Below, piece by piece: positions 1 to 7,338 of a stretch of 17,426 nt of DNA; positions within the stretch are counted from its first letter, which is position 1, and each line of letters begins with the position of its first letter. The stretch lies in assembly GCA_934754855.1 (NCBI GenBank), contig CAKVJR010000028.1, positions 1 through 17,426 on the forward strand, in the 5' to 3' direction. Source of the DNA: an uncultured Candidatus Melainabacteria bacterium. Lineage in GTDB: Bacteria > Cyanobacteriota > Vampirovibrionia > Gastranaerophilales > Gastranaerophilaceae. The notes beneath the pieces were generated by a model. The model saw nothing but the letters and a program-made list of their open reading frames with translations. It searched no databases and was not told where the DNA came from. Made by a program: the position numbers and the translations under genes.

Positions 1-8
1 GTACTCAT
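1..8 (-). CDS. Start of an unidentified gene leaving the window
   Basis: Read on the minus strand, the sequence after the homoserine dehydrogenase stop is TAAGGATAAAAAAAATGAGTAC. That gives a good ribosome binding site (AAGGAT) overlapping the stop codon, then ATG-AGT at the window edge. Only about two codons (Met-Ser) are visible, so no product can be named. The spacing of about 10 nt from the upstream stop implies co-transcription and probably translational coupling with homoserine dehydrogenase. A threonine-pathway gene would be a natural partner, but that is a guess. Confidence 0.45.
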
Positions 9-18
9 TTTTTTATCC

Positions 19-1290
19 TTAATTCATTACTCTTATTAAACTTTTTACTTCTTCAATTACGTTTGAATGTTTCATTTCTTCAAGTGCATTTTTAATGTTG
101 CCCTCGTTGCATAAGCCTGTAATGATTACGACTTCTGCGTTTCCATCTTTTGAACCTTTTTGAAGAATATCTGAAAGGTTGATGTTATGTTTTCCGCAAA
201 TCGTTCCGATGATGCCGATTGCACCCGGGGTGTCGATTGTGTTGAGCATTATGTAGTAACGGTTTGTTGTTTCGTCAATGCTCAATGATTTTGCGGTTTC
301 CGTGTGATTGCATCTCATCATCGGCAAAGGATATGCCGTGCGTTTAATTTCCGCACAAAGTGCCAAAATATCCCCGACAACAGAACTTGCAGTCGGAAAT
401 TCCCCTGCTCCGGGACCTGTAAACATAATTTCGCCAACAGGTTTTCCTGACAACATAACCGCATTTGTTACGTTATTGATTTTTGCCAAAACGTGATCTT
501 TCGGAACCAACATCGGGTGTACACGAACGTCTGCCGTGCCGTTTTCATCAAGTTCCGCCGAAGCAATCAACTTGATTTTGTAGCCCAATTCGTTTGCTCG
601 CTGAATATCCTTTGCGGAAATTTTTGTAATTCCTTCACGATATGTGTTATTAATTTTAATTCTTTTGCCAAAAGCAATAGTTGCAAGGGTTACAATCTTA
701 TATGCAGCATCAAAACCTTCAACATCGCCTGTCGGGTCTGTTTCCGCATAACCCAATTCTTGAGCCTCTTTCAGGACTTTTTCATAAGATGCACAATCCT
801 CGTCCATTTTGGTCAAAATGTAGTTTGTTGTACCGTTCAAAATTCCTTTAACTTTTGTGATTTTATTAGAACGCAAAATAGTCTTAATCGGCATGATAAT
901 TGGAATACCGCCTGCAACTGCCGCTTCGTACAATATTACAACATTTTTTTCCTTTGCGGCTTGGAAAAGTTCTTCACCATGTTTAGCAAGAAGTTCTTTG
1001 TTCGCCGTGACAATGTGTTTGCCGTTTTCGATTGCCTTTTTGAGAAGTTGAAAAGCAGGATTGACCCCGCCCATAACTTCGACAACGATGTCGATTTCTC
1101 TGTCGTCAACAATTTCATACGGATTATCCGTCAAAATTGATTCGTCCAAATTATCAATATTTCTTTTTTTCTTCAAATTATGAACGGCAATTCTTGCGAT
1201 TTCAACTTGGTCAGAAAAATTTCTGAGCGTTTTTACAACGCCACAACCCACTGTGCCAAGACCGATTATGCCTATTTTAAGTTTTCCCAT
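19..1290 (-). CDS. hom: Homoserine dehydrogenase with C-terminal ACT domain
   Basis: Catalyses NAD(P)H-dependent reduction of aspartate semialdehyde to homoserine in the cytoplasm, the branch point to threonine and methionine. The 423 residues fit the long, ACT-bearing class. The N-terminal Rossmann fold has GLGTVG (10-15). TANKELLA (95-102), NGTTNYIL (152-159) and ETDPTGDVEGFDAAYK (183-198) are family signatures; by family knowledge Asp194 and Lys198 are the catalytic pair. FTGPGAG follows at 300-306. The C-terminal part from about 345 (NTIDTPGAIGIIG, then NINLSDILQKG) is an ACT domain, consistent with threonine feedback inhibition. The ATG start has AGAGGG about 9 nt upstream. It is divergent from trkA, and a further minus-strand gene begins just past its stop. 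Confidence 0.97.
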   Translation of the reverse strand: MGKLKIGIIGLGTVGCGVVKTLRNFSDQVEIARIAVHNLKKKRNIDNLDESILTDNPYEIVDDREIDIVVEVMGGVNPAFQLLKKAIENGKHIVTANKELLAKHGEELFQAAKEKNVVILYEAAVAGGIPIIMPIKTILRSNKITKVKGILNGTTNYILTKMDEDCASYEKVLKEAQELGYAETDPTGDVEGFDAAYKIVTLATIAFGKRIKINNTYREGITKISAKDIQRANELGYKIKLIASAELDENGTADVRVHPMLVPKDHVLAKINNVTNAVMLSGKPVGEIMFTGPGAGEFPTASSVVGDILALCAEIKRTAYPLPMMRCNHTETAKSLSIDETTNRYYIMLNTIDTPGAIGIIGTICGKHNINLSDILQKGSKDGNAEVVIITGLCNEGNIKNALEEMKHSNVIEEVKSLIRVMN

Positions 1291-1357
1291 TTAGAGTCCC
1301 TCTACATATTTAATTTATAGGTTAATTAAAGCACAAACAGTCTATTTAAACAATCTA

Positions 1358-1386
1358 TTGAAAATATTTTCATATTTATGTAAAAT
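1358..1386 (+). promoter_or_regulatory. Sigma70-type promoter of trkA-trkH-aroA
   Basis: TTGAAA (1358-1363) and TAAAAT (1381-1386) are separated by exactly 17 bp. The predicted start near 1393 lies just before the AGAGGA ribosome binding site (1395-1400) of trkA. The TTG that opens the longest reading frame here is the -35 box rather than an initiation codon. Confidence 0.6.
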
Positions 1387-1408
1387 TGGCTCAAAGAGGA
1401 ATTTGTTA

Positions 1409-2752
1409 ATGAAAATTGTCATATTCGGTGCAAATAACAGAGGTTGCTTGATTGCGACATCATTGTTTGAAGACCACGATATAGTTATTGTTAATAAATC
1501 TGAAAATATTTCCGATGATTTTTACAAACTTGATATTGAAGTACTCGAGGGTAATGCGTCCGATATAAAATTTTTAAAAGAAAATCACCTTGATGAATGT
1601 GATGTCTTTATCGCCTGCAATGACTGTGATGAGGTCAATATTGTTTCATGTATTTTGATGAAAGCGATTTCGTCTGTTTCAAGAACGGTTTGCTTTATCA
1701 GCAGCGAAGAATATTATGATTCGATTTACAGTGTAAAAAATGCAAAATTTGACAAAGAATTTTTGCCCGATTATATCATTCGTCCCGAAGAACTCTTAAC
1801 GGGTGAAATTTTCAGAATTATCACCGTTCCGAGTGCAACTCAGGTTGAAATTTTCGCAAAAGGTAAGGCTCGTTTGCTCGAGTATCCGATTAAAGATTCC
1901 TCTCCGATTGTGAACAAAAAAGTCAAAGAATGTTCTTTCCCGAAAGAAACGCTTATCGTCGGAATTACCCGTGACGGACAACTTTCGATGCCATCAGGCG
2001 ATACGGAACTCAAGGCGGGCGACAAAGTAATTTTTATGGGGTCGGTAAAATCTCTTGATTTGCTTGCGGCGGAAGTTTTCAGAGAAGATACCAAGGTTAA
2101 TTTCGTCACGATTATCGGGGGCGGAAATGTCGGTTTACTCCTCGCTGAAAGACTTGAGCAGGCTGATATTAAGTGCAAAATTTTTGAAAAAGATTACAAG
2201 CGTTGCGAACAAATTTCTCAAATTCTCCAAAAAACACTCGTAATTAACGGCGACGGAACGGATATTCAACTTTTGCTCAATGAACAGGCTGAAGATGCCG
2301 ATGTTTTGGTCAGTGTGACGGACAATGACGAGAAAAACCTTTTGTGTTCTTTGCTCGCAAAACAAGCAGGTGTCAAAAAGGTTATTTCCCGTGTGTCTAA
2401 AGGGTTGAACGTTGATTTGTTTGAAAAAGTCGGAATTGATGTTGCGATTTCTCAAAACGATGCGGCGATGCATGATATTTATGACCACTTTATTGTTCCT
2501 GATATTTCAATTCTTGCAACGGTTGAGAGCGGTCAGGGTGAAGTCGTGGAAATTCAATTGCCCTCTGATTTTTCACAGAGAAAAATTATGGATTTGAAAC
2601 TTCCTCATAAGGCGGTAATTGCGATTATCGAACGTCGAAAACACGTCATAATCCCCAAAGGCGACACTTTGATTATGCCTGATGACCATTTGATTTTGTT
2701 TACAATGAAAGAAAATTCCGCTCCGATTATAAAATATCTGAAATGTTGTTAG
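1409..2752 (+). CDS. trkA: TrkA, NAD-binding regulator of Trk potassium uptake
   Basis: Cytoplasmic gating subunit of the Trk K+ transporter; binds the membrane pore TrkH, encoded next. ATG 1409 is chosen because AGAGGA lies 8 nt upstream and the longer frame from TTG 1358 runs through the promoter. The 447 residues match full-length, two-RCK TrkA. The second Rossmann repeat is canonical: GGGNVG (227-232), acidic end FEKD, GDGTD, and VTDNDEKN. The first is degenerate: GANNRG (7-12) has Asn where the middle glycine belongs, and strand 2 ends VNK instead of an acidic residue. This suggests weakened nucleotide binding in the first half. RCK-C segments surround about 135-220 and 360-447. The trkH start follows within a few bases of the stop, so the pair is coupled. 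Confidence 0.95.
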   Translation: MKIVIFGANNRGCLIATSLFEDHDIVIVNKSENISDDFYKLDIEVLEGNASDIKFLKENHLDECDVFIACNDCDEVNIVSCILMKAISSVSRTVCFISSEEYYDSIYSVKNAKFDKEFLPDYIIRPEELLTGEIFRIITVPSATQVEIFAKGKARLLEYPIKDSSPIVNKKVKECSFPKETLIVGITRDGQLSMPSGDTELKAGDKVIFMGSVKSLDLLAAEVFREDTKVNFVTIIGGGNVGLLLAERLEQADIKCKIFEKDYKRCEQISQILQKTLVINGDGTDIQLLLNEQAEDADVLVSVTDNDEKNLLCSLLAKQAGVKKVISRVSKGLNVDLFEKVGIDVAISQNDAAMHDIYDHFIVPDISILATVESGQGEVVEIQLPSDFSQRKIMDLKLPHKAVIAIIERRKHVIIPKGDTLIMPDDHLILFTMKENSAPIIKYLKCC

Positions 2753-2758
2753 GTGCTT

Positions 2759-4216
2759 ATGAGATTGCGTTATTTAGCCGTTGCTATTAGTTTGGTTCTT
2801 AAATATTTGACAATTGTCATGTTAGTTCCGATTGCGGTTTCTCTTTATTTTAAAGAATATTCTTCCGCAATTGCTTTTGGTGTAACGCTTTTGATTAATT
2901 TAATAATCGGTTTTATTTTAAATCCCAAACGTATGCAACCCGATTTGTTAAATGATTTTAAAAAGACGGAAGCCCTCGGTACGGTTGCGTTTTCGTGGAT
3001 AATAATGTCATTTATTTCAATGATACCGTATCTGTTTTACGGTTTATCGCCGATTAATGCTTTATTTGAGGCTGTTTCAGGGATTACAACTACGGGTGCA
3101 ACGATTTTGACGGACTTTTCTATTTATCCGAAAAGTTTGTTCTTTTGGCGTTCGTTTACCCAATGGCTTGGCGGTATGGGCATAATCGTTTTGTTTATTG
3201 CGATTTTGCCTCAATTTGCGGTTGCGGGACGTCAGATGTTTTCGGCGGAATCTCCGGGACCTACGGACGGAAAGTTTACCCCCCGTGTTAAGTCAACGGC
3301 GGCGGTTTTGTGGAATATGTATGCGGCATTTACTCTTGTTTTGATTTGTATTTTGAAATTTATGGGAATGCCTTTGTATGATTCGATTTGTAATGCAATG
3401 TCAACGATTGCGTGCGGTGGTTTTTCGCCCAATCCCGATAGTATTATCGGATATAACAACCCTCAGTTTGTATGGGTAATTGCGTTTTTTATGTTTTTAT
3501 CGGGAACAGGTTTTTCAATGTTGTATCGGGTTTTTGTCCAAAGAAGATTTCGTGTTTTGTTTAAAAACGATGAATTTTTTACCTATGTGGTTGTAATTTT
3601 ATTTTGTGCAATAGCAATTACGACGGTTTTAATTTTGGATAAAACTTATAATTTCTCAACGGCGATAGAAGAGGGCTTGTTTCAGGCAGTTTCAATTATT
3701 ACTACGACGGGATTTGCGACGGTCGATTATACAAAATGGCCGTTTGCTGCACAATTGATTTTGGGAACATTATTTTTTACAGGTGCGTGTGCAGGCTCGG
3801 CATCAGGCGGTTTGAAGATTATCAGACTTGTTTTCGTTTATAAATATATAAAAAGAGAACTATTTAAAATCCTGCACCCGAATGCGGTTGTTTCCGTCAG
3901 AGTTAACGGAACGGTCGTTTCAAACGAAATTATGGCTCAAATGATGTCTTTTGTAATATTCTATTTCGGAATTTTTGCAATTACGGCATTTATTTCGACA
4001 ATGATTGAAAACAACGCATCGGTAGGATTTACGGGTGCAATTGCATCTCTAGGAAACGTCGGTCCGGGGCTTGGGGTCTTGGGGCCGATGGGAAATTTTG
4101 ATTTTCTTCAAACTTCAACAAAACTTATTTTTATTTTTAACATGTTAATCGGTCGTCTTGAATTGATACCGTTTTTAGCGTTGTTACACCCCGATTTTTA
4201 TTATATCAAAAAGTAA
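2759..4216 (+). CDS. trkH: TrkH/KtrB-type potassium channel subunit
   Basis: Inner-membrane K+ translocating subunit, partner of TrkA. It has the four M1-P-M2 repeats of the family, each with a filter loop. Numbered from GTG 2753, these are ITTTGAT (111-117), ACGGF (220-224), ITTTGFAT (326-333) and GNVGPG (434-439). Other landmarks are TQWLGGMGI near 136 and GRLELIPFLALL near the C-terminus, both typical of TrkH. The protein is strongly hydrophobic throughout and of usual length (about 485). GTG 2753 directly abuts the trkA stop but has no ribosome binding site. ATG 2759, with AGG 5 nt upstream, is preferred; the difference is two residues. aroA starts 11 nt after the stop, an unusual companion for a K+ channel. 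Confidence 0.96.
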   Translation: MRLRYLAVAISLVLKYLTIVMLVPIAVSLYFKEYSSAIAFGVTLLINLIIGFILNPKRMQPDLLNDFKKTEALGTVAFSWIIMSFISMIPYLFYGLSPINALFEAVSGITTTGATILTDFSIYPKSLFFWRSFTQWLGGMGIIVLFIAILPQFAVAGRQMFSAESPGPTDGKFTPRVKSTAAVLWNMYAAFTLVLICILKFMGMPLYDSICNAMSTIACGGFSPNPDSIIGYNNPQFVWVIAFFMFLSGTGFSMLYRVFVQRRFRVLFKNDEFFTYVVVILFCAIAITTVLILDKTYNFSTAIEEGLFQAVSIITTTGFATVDYTKWPFAAQLILGTLFFTGACAGSASGGLKIIRLVFVYKYIKRELFKILHPNAVVSVRVNGTVVSNEIMAQMMSFVIFYFGIFAITAFISTMIENNASVGFTGAIASLGNVGPGLGVLGPMGNFDFLQTSTKLIFIFNMLIGRLELIPFLALLHPDFYYIKK

Positions 4217-4227
4217 AGAGCAGAAAA

Positions 4228-5508
4228 ATGGATTACAAAACACAAAATGCAAAAAAATTAACAGGAAGTATAGTTATTCCTCCCGATAAGTCTATAAGCC
4301 ACAGAACGGCTATGTTTGCGGCATTGACAAAAGGTATTGTGAATATTAAAAATTTTTCAAAAGGTGCAGATTGCCATTCAACCTTGAAAATTGTTCAACA
4401 ACTCGGTTGTGAGGTGAAATTCCACACGGATATGGATTTGACCATTGATGCGAAAAATGCTCTTATGGCTCCGAGTTCCGATTTGGATTGCGGAAATTCA
4501 GGCACAACAATGAGAATGATGTCGGGAATTCTTGCAGGGCAACCGTTTAACTCTACTTTATTTGGAGATGTTAGTTTAAATAAACGTCCTATGAAGCGGA
4601 TAATTCAACCTCTTACGGAAATGGGTGCAAAGTTTTCTCATAATGAATACAAGGCTCCTTTGAAGATTACGGGCGGAAAATTGCACGCAATTACTTACAA
4701 TTCTCCCCTTGCATCTGCTCAGGTTAAATCGGCTGTTTTGCTTGCGGGAATGTTCGCTGACGGTGTCACGACTGTCAATGAGCCTTATCAATCGAGAAAT
4801 CATACGGAATTGATGCTCAAATACCTTGATGCAGATATTGTCGAAAACTCTTTGACTTCAACATCAATCAAACCCTGCACTTTGACCCCGAAAGATATGG
4901 AAGTTTGCGGTGATATTTCCTCTGCGGCATTTTTCATGGTTGCTGCGGCAATTGTTAAAAATTCGGAAATCATTATCGAAAATGTCGGCGTAAACTACAC
5001 TCGTTCGGGCATTATTGACGTTTTTAAAAGAATGGGTGCAAATATAGAACTCTTAAACGAACGTGTAGTTTCGAGTGAACCTGTTGCTGATGTTAAAGTT
5101 TCTTATTCCGAATTAAACGGAACAACAATCGAGGGCGGCGACATTCCGAGATTGATTGACGAAATCCCCGTAATTGCTGTACTTTCAACCCAAGCAAACG
5201 GCACTACCGTAATTAAAGATGCATCTGATTTGAGAAATAAAGAGTCAGACAGAATTTCGACGATTGTAAGCCAACTCAAAGCAATCGGGGCCAATATTGA
5301 AGAGCGTCCCGACGGAATGATTATTAACGGGAAAACCGCATTAACAGGCGGTATCGAGATTGATACGCACCATGACCACAGGACGGCTATGAGTTTTTAT
5401 GTTGCGGGATTAATCACCGAACAACCGCTCTTAATCAAGGATTTTGAGTGGGTTAACACGTCATTCCCCGAGTTTTTGGAATTAATGGCTAAAATTTCAA
5501 AAGACTAA
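4228..5508 (+). CDS. aroA: 3-phosphoshikimate 1-carboxyvinyltransferase (EPSP synthase)
   Basis: Sixth step of the shikimate pathway: transfers enolpyruvyl from PEP to shikimate-3-phosphate. The 426 residues show the family signatures: PDKSISHR (19-26), DCGNSGTTMR (87-96), GDVSLNKRPM (113-122), SAQVK (163-167), GDISSAAFF (228-236), the DEIPVIAVL active-site Asp region (about 311-319), RNKESDRIS (336-344) and DHRTAM (383-388). SAQVK, RNHTE (200-204) and NYTR (276-279) fit the class II pattern, as does overall similarity to Bacillus/Agrobacterium-type enzymes. The loop glycine (Gly92), where strongly glyphosate-insensitive CP4 has alanine, is retained. The start has AAAGAG 7 nt upstream. It is last in the trkA-trkH-aroA unit, and its TAA shares bases with the stop of the convergent TPR gene. 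Confidence 0.97.
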   Translation: MDYKTQNAKKLTGSIVIPPDKSISHRTAMFAALTKGIVNIKNFSKGADCHSTLKIVQQLGCEVKFHTDMDLTIDAKNALMAPSSDLDCGNSGTTMRMMSGILAGQPFNSTLFGDVSLNKRPMKRIIQPLTEMGAKFSHNEYKAPLKITGGKLHAITYNSPLASAQVKSAVLLAGMFADGVTTVNEPYQSRNHTELMLKYLDADIVENSLTSTSIKPCTLTPKDMEVCGDISSAAFFMVAAAIVKNSEIIIENVGVNYTRSGIIDVFKRMGANIELLNERVVSSEPVADVKVSYSELNGTTIEGGDIPRLIDEIPVIAVLSTQANGTTVIKDASDLRNKESDRISTIVSQLKAIGANIEERPDGMIINGKTALTGGIEIDTHHDHRTAMSFYVAGLITEQPLLIKDFEWVNTSFPEFLELMAKISKD

Positions 5509-7127
5509 TTTTCAAAAAGTTCAAATATTTTTGCCTGAACATCAACCGTTGTGATTTGATGTGTTTTTTCGTTGAGTTCGAGTGCTTTTTGGTAAAATTT
5601 TGCTGCTTGAATTTTGTCGCCTAATTCCTCAAATGCACGACCTGCGTTGTAGTATGCCATTTCGTATTCGGGATTTTTTTCAATCGCAGTGAGGAAGCAA
5701 TCTTTTGCCTCGTGATACATTTGCTTTCCGTCGAGATAAACCGCACCTAAATTGTTGTAAGCGGCATCATATTCGGGATTTAAGTCGATTGCGTGCCGGT
5801 ATGAAATTATTGCTTCTTCGACAAAATCTTTTTGCCACAAACAAGTTGCCAATTTGTTGAAAACGTAATGGTCGTTCGGATTTAATTCAATTGATTTTGT
5901 ATAATTTTCAAGTGCTTTGTCATAATCTTGTTCGTCAAAATACAAATCGCCCAACGAAAGATAGGTGTCTGCACAATTCGGGAACAAAGAAAGCGACTGC
6001 ATATACATTCTGATTGCTTTTTCGGGATTTTTCTTAACATCAGAGTAAATCAATGCACACGCTCTGCAAACCGTTGCTGTCCATTCGGCATCGGGATTCA
6101 TGTTGATTGCAACGAGATAATGGTCTTCCGCTTCGTCGTACTGACCTGCCGTAAACAATGCAAAGCCTAATGCATTGTGGAAAAATGCGTTGGTTTGGTC
6201 TTTTTCAACAGCAAGTTTAAATGCGTTAATTGAATTAATAACATCTTTTTTCTTTAAATATAAATGACCGAGTTCATAGTAAATATAATCTTTGTCACCC
6301 TCTGTTTCGAGTGCCTTTGTGTATGCATCAATCGCTTCGTCTTCCCGACCTTCAAAGTATGTTTGCAAAATTGTTGCTTTTTTGAGCAAAGATTCTCTGT
6401 CGAGAGGATTAACTTTTAAAACATTTTCGTAAGATTCGAGTGCCGATTCGACATTTTCATTTTTAATATCGAGATCACCGATTAATTTTCCGAAAATTTC
6501 AGAACGTCCTGTTTCTTTTTGAGCGTGTTTAAAAGTTTTTATAGCATTTTTGTCCAAGCCGAATTTTTGAAACAATGAGCCTGTGATTAAGTATTTTCCG
6601 ACAGAAAAACTTTCTCTTATTTTTTGCATGCCCATTCTTACATAAGGATAGTCAAATATGCTGAAAATCGCACCTGTTGTGAGATAGTATGCGGATTTCA
6701 ATGCATAATTCATTTTGAAATTTTTTGAGGAAATTTTTTCAATATTTAATAAACCGAGATTTAATCTTGCTCTTGAAGATGTCATCGGATTTAAGTCCAT
6801 TGCTTTTTTGAACTCTTTTTCGGCATCTTCATATTTTTCCGCAAGTTTGAAAAAATATCCCGTGTAAAGGTGTGCATTGACGTTTTCGGGACATACGGTC
6901 AATGCCAATTGACACTTGTTAATTGCACTTGTTAAACCGATTTGTCCGCTTTCCCAAAGCAACATTGCCAATCTGTAATAACTTTCGGGGATTGTCGGAT
7001 TTTCGCACAAAGTTCTTGAATAGTATTCGATTGCTTTGTCCAAATCTTTTTTATTGTTCTTTATGAGCCAACGTTCGTGTGCTTCTCTTGCACATTCTAA
7101 AGTCATTTCTGATTGTTGTTCGTTCAT
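5505..7127 (-). CDS. TPR-repeat protein, paralogue A
   Basis: 540 residues made almost entirely of tetratricopeptide repeats (roughly 10-12), so most likely a protein-protein interaction scaffold; its partner is unknown. Clear units include 83-114 (LYTGYFFKLAEKYEDAEKEF), 270-300, 304-335, 378-409 (YLSLGDLYFDEQDYDKALENY), 412-443 and 446-478. Between SSRA (117-120) and about residue 180 the repeats are interrupted by a partly hydrophobic helical insert. No signal peptide is present. The C-terminal tail ends VQAKIFELFEN. The same plan, including insert and tail, occurs in the gene at 13975-15576, so the two are paralogues. The ATG has GAGGAAA just upstream, after a possible extended -10. Its stop overlaps that of aroA. 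General function unassigned. Confidence 0.9.
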   Translation of the reverse strand: MNEQQSEMTLECAREAHERWLIKNNKKDLDKAIEYYSRTLCENPTIPESYYRLAMLLWESGQIGLTSAINKCQLALTVCPENVNAHLYTGYFFKLAEKYEDAEKEFKKAMDLNPMTSSRARLNLGLLNIEKISSKNFKMNYALKSAYYLTTGAIFSIFDYPYVRMGMQKIRESFSVGKYLITGSLFQKFGLDKNAIKTFKHAQKETGRSEIFGKLIGDLDIKNENVESALESYENVLKVNPLDRESLLKKATILQTYFEGREDEAIDAYTKALETEGDKDYIYYELGHLYLKKKDVINSINAFKLAVEKDQTNAFFHNALGFALFTAGQYDEAEDHYLVAINMNPDAEWTATVCRACALIYSDVKKNPEKAIRMYMQSLSLFPNCADTYLSLGDLYFDEQDYDKALENYTKSIELNPNDHYVFNKLATCLWQKDFVEEAIISYRHAIDLNPEYDAAYNNLGAVYLDGKQMYHEAKDCFLTAIEKNPEYEMAYYNAGRAFEELGDKIQAAKFYQKALELNEKTHQITTVDVQAKIFELFEN

Positions 7128-7158
7128 TTTTCCTCAAATGTTATCCCTTACCATAATA

Positions 7159-7167
7159 TTTATAACA
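7159..7167 (-). promoter_or_regulatory. Possible extended -10 of the TPR gene
   Basis: On the minus strand this reads TG-T-TATAAA, an extended -10 pattern about 32 nt before the ATG at 7127. No good -35 is seen 16-18 bp upstream, so the call is tentative. Confidence 0.35.
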
Positions 7168-7233
7168 GTTTTTGAATAATTTTAAGCCCTGTAAATATAT
7201 GATTTTTCTTTTGTTTAAATGTGTGTTATGTTG

Positions 7234-7266
7234 TTGTATATGTTTTTCGTTACATAACTTCACAAA
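7234..7266 (+). promoter_or_regulatory. HLR1-like response-regulator box upstream of the coiled-coil gene
   Basis: GTTACATA (7249-7256), AC, TTCACAAA (7259-7266) form two direct 8-bp repeats with a 2-bp gap. They match the HLR1 consensus, (G/T)TTACAWW-N2-(G/T)TTACAWW, at 15 of 16 positions; HLR1 is the site of the cyanobacterial OmpR-family regulator RpaB. TTGTATAT lies at 7234-7241. The same arrangement with identical spacing occurs upstream of the cyclophilin gene at 16158-16190; 25 of 31 bases agree. The similarity is seen directly; binding by an RpaB-like protein is inferred. Confidence 0.5.
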
Positions 7267-7303
7267 CATGTTAAAATCAAGCAATTTCATGGTTTTTAAA
7301 TAC

Positions 7304-7309
7304 TTTAAT
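7304..7309 (+). promoter_or_regulatory. Candidate -10 box (TTTAAT) of the coiled-coil gene
   Basis: TTTAAT lies 55 bp downstream of the start of the HLR1-like box, against 56 bp for the clear TATAAT of the cyclophilin gene. It would place the start near 7316 and leave a short leader with AAGGA (7327-7331). A competing candidate is TG-T-TAAAAT at 7269-7277, which would place the box over the -35 region. Confidence 0.35.
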
Positions 7310-7338
7310 AAGACATAAGAGAGAAAAAGGAAACAAAA

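Noticed and set aside
493..1140. 215-codon plus-strand open frame opposite hom
   Set aside because: It lies antisense to a clear homoserine dehydrogenase; its Cys/Phe/Asn-rich translation matches no family and no ribosome binding site fits.
1377..1384. HLR1-like half-site on the minus strand (TTTACATA)
   Set aside because: It is a single repeat; neither flank has a second copy at the required 2-bp gap.
1358..1408. N-terminal extension of TrkA from TTG 1358
   Set aside because: The TTG is the -35 box of a 17-bp-spaced promoter, and ATG 1409 has a good ribosome binding site and the normal TrkA beginning.
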